A stretch of 53,102 bases of DNA from Brachionus plicatilis (GCA_010279815.1 QEOQ01000704.1:421026-474127); one strand, 5' to 3'; shown: positions 23,991 to 37,400, counted from the stretch's first letter. Translations and numbers: made by a program. The notes: generated by a model from the sequence alone, not told the origin.

Positions 23991-24157
23991 AGTATTTTTA
24001 TAGTTTTAGTGCTAGTTTTTTTCTATTTTGATAATTTCCGGCAGAACAATGGTAAGATACTAATTAAAATATTTCATTTAAAAGCTAAGACTAAGTGCTT
24101 TATTTTGATATATCAAAATAAAATGAAAAAAACTAGTACTAAAACTACAAAAATACT
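23991..24157. repeat. Foldback repeat with ~44-bp arms
   Basis: The arms at 23991-24034 and 24107-24157 are inverted copies sharing AGTATTTTT-TAGTTTTAGT, CTAGTTTTTTTC and ATTTTGATA. Weaker complementary blocks further out (AGGGTGGCCAATAATGG near 23504; CCAATAAAGGCCACTCATCC near 24165) may mark the ends of a larger MITE of about 0.7 kb. Confidence 0.55.
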
Positions 24158-24195
24158 TCTTTTACCAATAAAGGCCACTCATCCCTAAATCATAA

Positions 24196-24384
24196 CCAAA
24201 GAAACTTTACTTCAAAAAAGTAGATTGGTTATTATTTCGTGAAATGGGCGAATTCGGAATTCGAATTCAACTTTCTGGAATCGACTTTCTAAATTTGGCG
24301 GAAAGAGTGGGTCGTTCTATTGCATTGGTTGTCAAACTGATGGATGCATATAATGATAGTTCTGAATCAGGATATATCGAATAG
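24196..24384 (+). pseudogene. Coding-like ORF, possible LINE linker fragment
   Basis: 62 codons between stops, with no upstream ATG. It includes KKVDWLLFREMGEFG and DFLNLAERVGRSIALVVKLM. GC content and codon variety stand out from the surroundings. The pattern W..F......NLAER...AI resembles the segment between endonuclease and RT in some LINEs, but this is weak. There is no splice evidence for a host exon. It lies just downstream of a foldback repeat. Confidence 0.3.
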
Positions 24385-24576
24385 CCGACTCAATTGTGAA
24401 AATGCTTCCTAACTATTTCCTGAACTATTCAATATTTAGTCATGGAGCTCCTGTCATCAATTTTTCAATTTCCCTTTTTTTAATTTTCTTATTAGAATTT
24501 TTAATTAAAAAGTAAATAAATGAGAAAGCCAGACAATGGCACCATATTTTTCGTCGATCAAGTCTATTCTGACTGA

Positions 24577-24631
24577 ATCTGGATAATTTGTTTTAAAGTG
24601 AATAATTTACTTTAAAACAAAATATCCAGAT
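24577..24631. repeat. Hairpin, 23-bp arms
   Basis: The arms ATCTGGATAATTTGTTTTAA(AGT) and (ACT)TTAAAACAAAATATCCAGAT are complementary except at one position, with a 9-nt AT loop. It could be a compact palindrome or a MITE remnant. Confidence 0.55.
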
Positions 24632-24639
24632 CCATTGAG

Positions 24640-27180
24640 ATCTAAAGTTTATTTAAAACAGGAATTTTCAAAAAAATTTTTTTTAATCCAAAAAAAATTT
24701 AATTTAATTTAAAAAAACCTCTCTTAAAAAAACAAACTTGAATTAACTTGAATTAAATTAATGTTTTAAAATCAATAAACAACTTTTTATTTTTAACTAA
24801 CACTATTTAACCCTCTTTCAAATTAGAAATACTTCGTCATTTAGTCTAAAGCTTATACATGATTTTTTTATAGTAAAAAGAGATTATATTAAAGGTAAAT
24901 ATATTTTACATCATTTATATAGTTTTAAGGTAATAGTAAATGATCAAAATCTATTCCTCATCTAACTAGCTTTGCTGGTGTGCTCGATTTCCAAATATTT
25001 TATAGAACAAGTCATATTTTATTATTAAATTTATTTATTGATTTAAAGTGCCCCAAATCATAAACCCTTGTTCTCCTGGAATATTAGAATTTCGTTAAAA
25101 ACTCAAATTTAGGTTTTTAAGGGCAAAAAATTTGAATTTAAACACAAAAATACTTGGCGAAACATGAAAAAAAAAAGAAGATTCAAATGATGTCTTGAAT
25201 TTTATACAAAAAATAAATTTAAAAAAATGCACTTTTTTTACTAATAATTCTTTTAATTTTATTTCGTCAAGATGATTGTTAAAGATCAGATATTCTTATT
25301 AGATAACAAGACTATTTTGAATACAAATAGGAGAGCTTTTTGCAGGATCTTGATATTATGGTCTGAATTTTGCATCTTTTCAAAACAACTGAATAAAAAA
25401 ATTTAGGAAATTTATTTATTAATTAGGTTTTAAACCTTATTATTTCCAAAGAGGCATTTTTTAGATGCAATAGCGATGAAACTTCAAAGAAGTCCAAGTC
25501 ACGACTTGACTTGAATTTATTTTATCAGTAAAAAGTCAAGTCTTAACTTGACTTGTTTTTCTTTTTCAGGAAAAAGTTAAAAATTAACTTGAGTTGATGT
25601 TTTGTCTGATTTTATTTTTACTAAATTATAGTTTATGTAAAAATTGAATTTAGATTTTTTTTCTCTAAAATCTCTTTAACGTTTACATTTTTTAATTGAA
25701 ACATTTTTTAAACCAAAAAATTATAAATTTATAAAATAATATTTTCAAAAATATAAAAAAAATTAAGTCAAGTTTAGACTTGAAATGACTTTTTGGTCGA
25801 AAGATTTTAAAAATAGCGACTTGAGGAACAACTCTGATTTTATTATCATATATCAGTTTAATGGTTATTTACGCTTTTGGCCTCAATGTCGAAGTGCATT
25901 GATACAAACGAAAAAAACTCGATTTCTTTCTGAAGTGATTTTGGACAGAATCTTGCTTAGTTAAGTGATTTATGCTTAAAAATTACCTTTTTTGATAATC
26001 TTGTCATTTAAATTTTACATTAACCGTTTAATAAAAGTGAATTTTTAATGATTCTTCAGACTTTCGCGATCGATTTTTCCAACTAAAAGTCATTCAGAAA
26101 GCAAAGCGTCATCTATCTTTTTTAGTGAAAGTACGAACTTTAACAAAATAAAGAAACAAGGGAAAGAAAAATAAATTCCATTGAGATATTAAGCTCTAAA
26201 GTTGAGATTTTATTCAATTAGACCAATATTTGAAGTTAAATATCTTCATGAAGAGGAAAAAAAACCTGAAATTTTTTTTCAAAAAAATCTCTTGACATTC
26301 TTCTATTAAAATTAATAATTAAGATATTTTTAATATTATTTTGTGCCTATACCTAACATACTTTCCAGATCAATTTTTTAGGGTTTCTCAGAACTAGAAA
26401 ATCAATCACAAATCGTTACCTCAAACCTAAAAACTTAAAATCTACGTGAAAAATTAGAGGTAGTAGAAAAAATTGTTTTAAATTCTTCTCTTTTTAATAG
26501 AGATGGGACAACCTTTTACCAAGCATGAAGTTAGTACTATAGCTTAAAAAAATTCTGCTAAAATCGAAACCATCATTGATTTAACTATTGAATTTAGTCT
26601 TACAAAAAGGTGAAAAACTGTTCTCTTTATTTGGTAAAATTGATCAAAAATCAAATCCTTATTTTGACTGTAAAATTTGAGAGCTAAATTATATAAAAAA
26701 GAATTTTGAAATTAAAATGACAAAAAAAAATGTTTTGTTTTGAAAACGAAATTTATTTTAAACTTTAAAAATAAATTTAAAGGAAAAAAAAGAATGACTT
26801 ATTATGTAAAAAAATTCTTTTGACCGACTCTGTTTTTAACACAAATAATTAAAACAGAGTAATTAAATGTTTTAAGATTTTGTTTTAATCTAGTTAAGAC
26901 ATTAAGTTGTATTTTTTTGCATCAAAATCGCAGTTTTTTTTTAAGGCCAAAAAAGTTAAACAGACAATTATTGTTGACAATTTTATAAAATATGTCATTT
27001 TTTGAGCAATTAACTAAAATCAATTATTTACGAAAAAAATAATAAATCGATGTAATTTTCAGGCCAAACAAAGTCGACAAATCCGAATTTTTAATAATTT
27101 TATCGAAGAATCTCTATTTACAGACAAAATAAAAAAAATAATGAAAATTTGCATTGGGCTAAAAAACCATTTTTCTTTTT
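24640..27180. other. AT-rich intergenic DNA with AAGTC-rich repeat end
   Basis: No gene was seen. At about 25490-25836 lies a stretch with repeated AAGTC/GACTT words ending CAACTCTG at 25836, a terminus of the CAGAGTTGTT repeat family described elsewhere. The left end was not found. Confidence 0.45.
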
Positions 27181-27189
27181 TGTTGAATT

Positions 27190-27478
27190 TTTACCATTTT
27201 CACTTTTTTTACAAAAATTTACCGAAATCTACGTTGATTTTCGTCAAAAAATTCAATCAAATTTTAATTTTTTCCTTTTTCAAAAATTCAAAAAAAAAAA
27301 TTTTTTTTCATGAAAATCGGTTTTTTTTAGGAAATTTTGGAATTTTTTTTTTTCACTGAATTTTACAATAATTATCGGTAATTTACGATAATTATCGTTA
27401 TTTTACGAAAAAAACCCTTTTTTAGACTACCATATTTTACGTAAAATATGGTGAATTCAAGATATCGTAGCAGCACTG
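27190..27478 (+). mobile_element. Solo end of a CAGTGCTGC-type DNA transposon
   Basis: Homologous to segments at 49732-49990 (inverted) and 51590-51801. Shared blocks include TTTTCGTCAAAAAATTCAAT, GAAAATCGGTTT, TTTCACTGAATTTT, CAATAATTAT and ACGATAATTATCGTTATTT. A perfect 24-bp palindrome lies at 27429-27452, and the terminus is GATATCGTAGCAGCACTG followed by TA (27479-27480). A CAGTG terminus beside TA is compatible with a pogo/Tc1-like element. No opposite end was found nearby. Confidence 0.6.
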
Positions 27479-29863
27479 TAATTAAAGATTATTTTTTTAT
27501 TTGAAACTGAAAAAAATATTTGAAACATCGCACTTTTTCAATGTTATTTCAACATTGATAAAATTTTGTGATTCAAACACAAAAAATTATACAATATCTA
27601 AATAAAATTTATTTTTAATATTTTGAATGGTTAAACTCATTTTACCGAAAAATTTCGGTACCTTTACCCAAATCCTTACCAATTTGGGTGGAAATGTTTG
27701 AAAATAGCATTAAATTAATTTTTTAATGGACCAAGAAAACAAAAATGCAAACATCAATAAGATTTAATTTCATTATTGATTTGATTGATTTTAAAAAAGA
27801 ATTTCAAGTTTAGATAAGATTTTTTCGAGTATTTTTTCATCTTTAATTTAAATTTTTCATAAAAGAAATTTTTTTTCAATTTGTACAAGAATCACTTCCT
27901 TTATTGTCGTTTTATACATTTTTCTAATTATCTTAGAATTAATATCTATTTTTTTCAAATCGGCAGCCTGAATTAAGGAACTGAATTTACTTGGAATTTT
28001 CAATTTTTATTCTAAAAGGGGAAATACTTAAAAAATGAATAATTCATCGATGACGATAATCTTAAATAAAAAAGATGCTAAAATCATAAATATTACTTCC
28101 TTTTAATATTTGGATTCATCTTGAATAAAAATTTAATTTTAAAATTATTTTTTTAGTTATAAATCAATCAGCAAAAGATTTAATCCAACTAATTTAATCT
28201 TTAACTAATCGTGGATTAGTGAAAAAATTGAATACGCATTCAGAATTCATAGATAATCATGTCGAAAAGTCAACTTCGATGCATTTTAAAATATCAAAAG
28301 AAAAAATTTAACTCTATTAGAAAAACAAGATTTAAATAATCTCTTATTACCACTACATTTAGATTTTATTAATCTTATCCTATTAGATTTAAAACTCTAC
28401 TAATAATTTCTAGTCATATCAAATTAAGAATAATTAATGAAAAAGACAATCTATTCTAAACAATTATACATATTTTGTAAATCTTGTTATATTTTTTTTC
28501 TAGTTGAAATAAAATTTTGAGAAAACTTTTTAAAAGTGTAATGATATAAATTTAACAGACAATTTAAGAAATGCTTATTTAATTTGGAAAAAGAAATTAA
28601 AATTTCGTCTCAGTTTTGAGGCAATGACATATAAATTACATAAATGATTTATTTTCGAAAATATTTAATCAAGCATAAAAATTGATTAAATTTGACGCTT
28701 TGGAAATCAAATAAGGCTAAAGGAGAAAATACTTATAAAGCCTCATTAGATTTCTTGTAAAAATAAAAAACAAAACAAATTAAATAGTGAGAAATTAATT
28801 TGCTATTCCTTTCTATTAGATATTTAAAATTCTTCTAACTCATTGATTTAATAAAGAGCAAAAAAAAGATGTTTTTAATTTAAAAATAAATGTATGTTAC
28901 AGTCACCCCAAAATAGTTTCTACTTTGCTCCTTTTTTTTTCAAGTAAGCTCTTGTAAAAAAAGAGGTAATGTAAATTCAATTCAGAAGCTCTTTTGAAAA
29001 AGGCTTTTTAAATACTTGATAAATGAAACCTATCAATATAATTGTTACCAGATTTTATAAATTTCTCGAGACACATATCTCACAAGTGATCTAAAATAAT
29101 TTACATTAAAATCACTTCTGATTCAATAAATTTAATAATTATTTCAATCAAAAAATTAGAACCGATAACCTTTTATAATATTTAAAAAATTTTGTCAATA
29201 AATGTTAATTAAAATTGTCGCAGATGAAGCTGATTATTTAAATAAAAAATAATTTTTGAAACAAACAGCAAAAATTAGCTAAATGAGATTCTTTATAAAA
29301 TTTAAAAATTTTAAATATGCTCATTGATTAAACCGCAGATTCCATAAATTTTAAAGCTTCAATAACAATATTTTTATTTTCAAAAACAAGGTAGCCGGTA
29401 AAGAAATCTTGTTGAGTGTGAACTTCAGCATTTAAAAATTTTTCAAATTATTTTAAATTTGTTAAGAAAAAAATATCGATAAATATAGTTGAATATTTAA
29501 AAAAAATAAATTATCAAATCCAATATCATGACTGGTTAATAGATTAATATGATTAATAGAAATATTAAGATTTTGACTTAAAATTTTGAAAATTAATTAC
29601 GAAACCTTAATTTTTAATTGGAACCTTTTATTTCAAGTTTGAGTATATCAAAAAGCAAGTCCAATTTTATTATAATTATAAATTATTAAAAAAAAATCTT
29701 CAAATAATATTCTAAATTACTTTTTGATGGTATTGAAATTGATAAAGAATAAGTTGTTGACAATAAATTTAAAACTTTTTTTTTTTGTTTATTTTTTAAA
29801 AATTTTAAATTAATTTTTTTATTTTTTTAATAATGATAATAAATAAAAATAAAAATATATATA

Positions 29864-29920
29864 AGCTACAGCAAGACTAGTTTGCGGAGGTGGCCTACTA
29901 GGAGGTCACCTATGGTAGCT
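29864..29920 (+). other. Putative three-helix structured element, copy A
   Basis: An island in AT-rich DNA. The outer helix pairs AGCTAC (29864-29869) with GTAGCT (29915-29920). Inner helix 1 is GCAAG-actag-TTTGC (29871-29885). Inner helix 2 pairs AGGTGGCC with GGTCACCT (8 bp including one G-U). The related copy B at 46161-46214, read on the minus strand, keeps the order and the flanks GCTAC-GCAAG and CTATGGTAGCT while both inner hairpins have different sequences. Function is unknown; it lacks hammerhead core sequences. Confidence 0.45.
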
Positions 29921-30817
29921 CCTTGCACATTACACATAGAAAAGTACTGCAAAAAGAAAAACTGTTTAAATTTTTAGGTAAAAACAAGAGTTAAGGTTAC
30001 AGATAGAAAAAGCTGTAAAAATAAACATTTCATAAATAAATGTTCCTGTTCATGATTGTTAATTAGATGATTTTGTAAATTTATTTATTTAAATTTTAAA
30101 GTTCTATCAAAAATAAATCTGATTAAATCCAAAAATAGATTTGAATTATTAATTTTGAATTGTAAAGAGATAAAACTTGCATATCTAGACAGGTTAAAGT
30201 AATTGAAAATTAGGAATAACAAAAAATTTAATTTTCTATTCTAAATTCACATACAATTTGATTTAAAAAAATAAATTTATTGATAAACATTTCTTTAAAT
30301 ACTTTCTTTAAACTGGATTGTTAAATAAAATAATGTTTGTTTCACCTTTTAAAACTTACAGAAAAACATGTAGTAAAAAATCCATTTTTCTATTATGAAT
30401 TAAAATTTTGTATTGAATTTTTGTATGAAAATTCACAATGCCTCTTAAAAAGCATTAAAATTTGAAGTTCTCAAAAATAATAGAAATCCAAGGTTAAAAT
30501 CGCTGGTCTGATCTTGCTTAATAAGAAAATGAAATTTACATTGTTTTTTTAAAGAAAATTATTAAAAGAGACTCATGGATAATATCTCACTAAGAAATTT
30601 GAAGAAACAAAAACATCTTTTATCTAAAAAAATTTCAAATTGTTGAAAAGGATTTCAAATTCGAATTTTAAATATTCATTATATCATTTTTCATAAAGAA
30701 CTTAAAGATAATCAACGATCTTATTAAAAAGGAAAACAAATAGTACAAAACTTCTTTCCTTTGTATTTAATTTTATTTTATTTTTAACATTGCCTAGTCT
30801 TGCGTAATTTTATGATT

Positions 30818-30841
30818 AAATAATAATAATAATAATAATAT
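30818..30841. repeat. (ATA)n microsatellite
   Basis: A run of about eight AAT/ATA units. Confidence 0.9.
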
Positions 30842-31459
30842 ATCCCAGATCAATCAAACCAAGCAATAAATTGCAAAGTTTCTACTTATTACATATTTAC
30901 CAAAATCTGTTTATTTATTCCGCCTAATCTTTAAAAAAAAATATAATTTAAATTAATCTACAAAAATACAAGAAACCATAAGCTATTTAAAAATTTGAAA
31001 AAAAAAAAAATACTTCCATGTTGATTGATATTTGATATTTTTTTTCACATTTAATTGCTGATTAAAATACCCTTTAGTGAATATTTAGAAATTAAAATTT
31101 TAAATAATGTTAGACAATTTAAGTTATTAGTCTAAATATATATTACAAGTGACGCTTGAACATCTAATTGATATTTTGATGGATTAAATTATTCAGTTTG
31201 ATTTAATTTTTAATTAAATTTATTTTATATACATTTTGGAAAAAAATGGATTTGACAAAAAAAATAAATGTTTAGAAACGATACAACAAAAAACAAATTA
31301 ATTATTTTAATCACTTTTTTCTTGTTTTATTTTTGCAAAATCAACAGCCCTCAATGGCATTAAGAAAGTTAAATTTTTTTCTCTCGATTTTAAAATTATT
31401 TTATCTGTGTCGCTCAGAATTTTTAAATGCTTCTCATTTATCTAAAAATAATCAATTAT

Positions 31460-34400
31460 TTAATTATAGAATGGTTTATTTTTTTCGAATCTCACTTGTT
31501 TCCATCTAAAGCGTCGATCAAAAAACTGGGGCTCCTTTAGAGTTCTTTTTTCAGAAAGAAGTGCCAAAATTGAGGTCCGACTGTTTTTTTGTAGATTTCT
31601 CACTTTATTTACATCATCATCACCTGTGAACTTTTTTGAATTTTTATTTCCGACTAACAATTGATTAACAATTGATCTGAATGAATTGAGCTAAATTTTT
31701 AATTTTTTAATTTTTTAATTTTCAAAAAAAAATTAATTAGTGAATAATTTTACCAAAGCAATGTCACGATCGTAGAAATCGACCTCAAAATAATCCTCGA
31801 TATCATTTTCTGTGTAAATAGGCCTTCTGGTCTCAGTGTCAAATCCGAGGCCACAAAGAGCGCCCGTGTAAGTCAAAGTCTTAGGATCATAGCGAAACTC
31901 GACTTCAGGAGAAAACGCCAAAAGAACCAAAGAAACAAGACCTTTTATTTTTGGAAGTAAACAAGTCTCCCTTAGAACAATGTCTCTTCCGTTCTCAGAT
32001 ATCTGATGAGCCACTAACAAGTTAGAACACTTTAAAGTGTGGTCCTGGTCAAGCAGAATTCGGTTAATGGAAAGGCGATCAGGACGGGCTGACATGTGAT
32101 AAGGCTCTTTGGTCATGGTGTACAAACGTGTCTCAATAGGGCTGCGAATTTTGAACACAAATTTTTCATTTTTATCAAAGCGCAAGCTGCTGATGTTGTT
32201 TTCTATGTTTTCTATGTGGACCCATTCTTTGGAGGACTTGGAGCATTCAACGCCTTCATAAAATCTAGTGCTGATTCTTTCTTCATGTTTCAGCTTAAAA
32301 TAAGTCATTTGAATAGTTTTGCACAAAAGCAGATTTTTTAAAATTAAAACAAAACACTCTCTTAGTTTTATTAATGAAGTAAAAATAATCAAGCTCAAAG
32401 TATTGTGAATTTTCATACAAATCTTGCAAAAATTACAAAAATAAAAATTTTTAAGATTTATTTAATTTGACAAAATTATATTTTTTTATGATCTCTTTCT
32501 TTTTTAATTTGAATTTTTCTTTCCAATTTGAAAATTTATTCTATTTAAATGTCAAATTCTGTAATCAGTACTAAAATAATTGTAATAGATCGTGGTTCAA
32601 ATTTTGCCAAACATATATCAACAGTTTTTACTCAAATAAATATAAAAATTTTTTTAAATTAAAAATCAATTCTATTTATCAACTTTTTATTAAAAGAAAG
32701 TTGAAAAGAAAATTTAATAAGAAGCATTAAATAAAATTTAAGAAATAAAAATAATTTAATTGTACCAAAAATAAAAACAAAGTTAGGAGAGCTAACTTTT
32801 TATGATTTTTTTTCTAATCGTTTAAGTTTATTTTTCAATAATTTCAAAAAATCTATTTTTAATAATTTAAACATCATTTTTCTTAAATCAATTAAAATTT
32901 TTGATAAATTTAAATTAGTTTACAAAATCTTTTACAGATCAATTAATCAATACTAAAATCATTGCGAATCTGGTGTTTATAATTCTAATGAAATAAAACT
33001 TACAAAATTAAGAACAAATTTTTAGAAAAGGAAGAGATTTAATATTTTAAATTCTAAATTGCATTCAATCCGATTAAAAACAATCAATTTATTGGTATGA
33101 ATTGATAGTTATGTTTTGACTTTTTCTTTAAACTGAACAGTTAAATAAAGAAAAATTGTTTTTCTCACGTTTAAAAACAAAGAATTTATTTTAGTCAAAA
33201 ATCCATGTTTTTATCAAGAATTTAAATTTTGTAATGAAATTTTTGTATGAACTAATTTTTGTCTTGAATTAATGGAATTAACTTAACTAATTAGAAAATT
33301 TTATAATTTAAAAATTTACCTGAATTGAAAAATTGAAATAAAATTAAAAAAAAAGGTTTTAAAAATTTATTAATTTTTGATGGTATTGAAATTGATAAAG
33401 AATGAAAGATTCAAACATTTAATCAAACTCCAAAAAAAATTAATATAATTTTCTTTAGAGTAGACTAAATCATTAAATTTAAATTAAACTAAATTATTCT
33501 AAATTAATCTAAATTATAAAATAATTTTTTTTTTTAATTTTTAATTTTAATCTATTCAGCAATTTAAAATGAATCATCACTTAATTCAGATTGTCCGTGT
33601 AAAAGAAATAATAAAAGCTTTAGTCTGAAAAAATTTAAAAATTAGGTCGGTTTGAAAGAAATTTTAAAAAAATTAAAAAATAAATTCTTTAAAAAAAGAA
33701 GAAAAAGAAAATTTTAAAATATGATAATTTCTTTGTAAGTAAAAGTTGGAAATTGAAGGTTTTAAAAAGTAATTAGTTATATTATAAAATTATAAATTTT
33801 CTGTAAAGATACTTTATGATAAATAAAAATAAAATAAATAAAAATGCATACCTTTGAAGTATAAGGTTCATCACATTTATCAAAAATTCCGATTTTAATT
33901 AATTTCGATGCCAAGTCATACTCGAATAAAGGATTATCCGAGTCTAAAAGAGTTACTCGGACCGTATTCTCAACAATAGAGTAAATTCTTGCTTTTAAAT
34001 TTTGTACAGAATATAAAATGGTGCTGTATTTGTCCAAAGCTTTTTCTGATTTAACTTTGTCTGACAAAATTAAAGAGTCTAGTCTTAAGTGTGCGATCTC
34101 ACAGCGTATTGCCTTTAAAAAATAAAAATTAAATTTGAATAATTTAAATATAAAAAGTTGAAAAAAAGTCACTTGGCTCGGAATTTTGATCAATTCTTGA
34201 GGACATTCATAAATCAATTGGAAATCTTTTTCTTCACTATTCCCATAATCCACGTAAATGATCTAAATAGTTTAAACTTTTATTTATAATTGAAATTAAT
34301 TTAAATAAAGCCTTTTTATTGTTACAGATATTTACTTAAAACAATCATTTTTACTAAATAATTTAGACAAATTCTGAAAAAAGTATTGAGCTTTAATCCC

Positions 34401-37400
34401 TCAATAAATCATATTAAATAAAAATTATCAAAATTTAAACGCATCACCTTGATTTTTGTTATTTTTAAAAGTAAAGGATTTTTCGATGACGTATCAATTC
34501 AAAGAAAAATTTATAAAATAAATTAGATCTCATAGAATAAATTTTAATAGAAAATATTTAGAAAAAATCACAAAATTTCATTAAATTAAAATTTTTTTTT
34601 TGAGAACAACATTTTTAATGAATTAACGTTTTATTAGCTTTTGAAATACTTTTTTTCAATTACAATAGATTATAGGAAAAATTTTACTTTTTTTTAATTT
34701 ATTGTTTTAAAAAAAAATTTATGAAAATAGCTCTATGAAATAATTATTCAATGAAAAAATTTTTATGAAATCCTAATAAATCTTGACAGTTTGTTTCAAT
34801 ATTAAAATTGTAAAAAATCCGATTATAGAAATTTTGATAAAATTAAGAACTACTTTTGCCAAGAAAAAACTATTTGTACCACATAAATATATTTTGGCAA
34901 TAACATTTGTCTAAGAACTATCTTTTATTATTTGACAAATTACAAATTAAAAAGTTTGGATTTGGACTTGGAAACTAATTTGTAAAAATTGAGAAAAATT
35001 AAAAATTTTAATTCCTTTGCCATTTTATAAATTAGCGCTGTCATATTTACGAATTAACAGCGACATTTTTTAAATATTGATTTTGAAATAGTGAATTTTT
35101 TCAACTGATCAACTTCGAAGCTTTGTGGAATTTTTGCAAAAGGTGATAGAAGAAACCGTGGCTTGTCTTTATATTTGATTCCTATTTCATTAATATATTA
35201 AATATTGAAGAGTAAAGTGATTAAAGAAAAAAATTCAATATATTCTCCCTCAATGAAAGTCTGGATCAACTTAACCTTGAGCCTGATAGACCTGATTACG
35301 CAGGTTTCAAATTTTAGAGCCGGCTTTAAGTCAAATTTTAAATTGGGATATATTTAAAAAATGGTTTAAAAATACCTAAAAAAAGTAAGTAAAACTCAAG
35401 GAGAGAATGTTAATATGATCGGAAAATTTAATTACTTCCAAAAACTCAAAGAACTAAAGCAGATAGCGAAAAAAAATACAATCCGATGTATCATCAAATA
35501 TAAAGAAATGATGACGAGGCTCTTAATTTAGAATCGATTTGATAAATATGAAACAAATTAGGGAAATCATTGATCAAGAATTTTTGTGTCTAAGTAAAAT
35601 TTGTTATTGAAAATATTTACTACCAGTTATCTTTTTAAAATTTTGAATGATACAGAGCATTTTTTTTGAGAAATTAAAGGTAGAGTTATAAAAAAATTAT
35701 AAAAAAATTAATTGAATTCGTTGCGGTAATTGGATCGAAATTTTAGTTAAATGAATAATAAAGAAAGAAATGTTAAATTTTATTCCGTCTAATAATTTTT
35801 CCATTTTCATCTCATGATAGCTTTTTTCTTATCATAAATGAAAATGGAAAAATTATTAGACAGAATAAAATTTAAATCCAATTACCGCATCAAATTCAGT
35901 ATTTTTTTTAAACTTTTTAAATTTTACCTTTGATTTCTCACATACAATGTTCTTAAAGTAAAGTGCAAAAATAGAAAAAGCTTAAACTTGACTAATTGTC
36001 AATTTCGATATTAACACTTTAATTTTTTGATGTCTTGATTTTTTTATGAGACTAAAGACATTTTTTTTGTAAAAGTAAAAGCTAAATTTGGGCGTTATTA
36101 TTAGAAATTATCCCATTTTCTGGGTATTTTCAATTTTAATCGCTTTAGAATAATATTTTAATGGAAAAATTTTCTAATAAGTAAATTTTTATTCATAACT
36201 AAGAAAAAGGCATCATCTAGAGTCAAAACTCTGATGATGCCTTTTCCTTAGTCAAAAACTGCTAATTAAATGGCTAACATATTGGCAAATTGAAGTTTGA
36301 GATCAAGATCAAAAGATCAAAATATAAATTGTAATATTTTTTTAAATAAAACAGAAAAAACAAATTTTTTCAAAAGCAATTACTTGAAATGTTATGTCAA
36401 GATTATTTTCGTATTTAAAATTTTAAAATGTCCCTTTTTACTGAACTTTAATAGATTTAAATATTTCAATTCATTTTAATGAAAATTTATTTATAAAGAC
36501 AAAAAATTTCTTGTTTTAAAATTTAAAATTTATTAAAGTAGAAAAATAAAATTATTTCAGTTTGAATGAATGGATATAAAAGTTATAAATTTGAATTTGT
36601 GAATTAACTTTTGTGAATTATTTAAATTATCAATTGTTTTTGTTAAAAAAATTAGAGATCAATTATTTTGATGGTAATTTGGTAATGAACCATGAACTAG
36701 ACATAACATGTCTAGTTATGTTTAGTATTAATTTCAAAAAAATTTTTAAAATCATTAGATTAATTAAGTTTTAAAATTTTGAATGATCGTTTTGATCTTA
36801 AAATTTGATATGAAAATTCAATTTGTCAACATATTTGGAAAATTTTTGAAGATTATAAATTGTTTTATAATGGAAAGTTAAATAGGTTTTTAGGGCCAAT
36901 ATTTAGAAAATAATTTTCATTTTGTTCAATTAACAAGTGAGGACTTTAGACATTGTGATGTCCATTTATTTTTCTAGTTTATTCTAACTCTTCAAGATAT
37001 TTTAGCTTAAATTGTGAAATTTTTTATTTTGTTTAATTAAAATTTAATTTTAAAGTTTAAATATAAAATATTTTGATAATTTTATTGGACATAATACCGA
37101 ATGTTAAAATAAGGTAATGTTGAATTTAGATCCTAGATCAAATTTACTTAAACAAAATATTTAGAGTAGTATTTTAAATAAATAATTACTAAAAAATAAA
37201 AATATTCTTTAAAATAATACTCCATGAATTGAAGTTTGAACAAAACAAATTATTTAAAAAACTACTTACTTGGCATCCCAAATTATTAATTTTATCAATT
37301 CGAGCTCTATAGAATCCACACTCGGTTCCATTACCAGTAAAATGAAAGCAAACAACCAACTTTCCCACAGCCATGTCCTCCTTCTTGCACAATTTAAATT

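Larger units (their letters stand above)
27481..31459. other. AT-rich intergenic DNA
   Basis: No coding exon was recognised. The stretch contains the structured GC-rich patch at 29864-29920 and the ATA microsatellite at 30818-30841, both listed separately. It presumably includes the 3' flank of the TDRD9 gene at its right end. Confidence 0.45.
34263..37269. other. TDRD9 intron 2, repeat-bearing
   Basis: A 3,007-bp intron between the helicase/Tudor exon and the short YVDYGN exon. It contains a long foldback (35658-35950), a compact hairpin (36199-36251) and a complete hAT-type MITE (36276-36835). No further exon was recognised, and none is needed because the phases match across it. Confidence 0.6.

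Noticed and set aside
29864..29920. Hammerhead ribozyme
   Set aside because: Three helices are present, but the CUGANGA and GAAA core strands are absent, so a hammerhead is excluded.
32096..32341. 81-aa plus-strand ORF
   Set aside because: Antisense of TDRD9 exon 5.
36297..36479. 60-aa ORF repeated at 47755-47937
   Set aside because: The two near-identical ORFs come from the two MITE copies. Composition is low-complexity and reading is not preserved by any recognisable domain.
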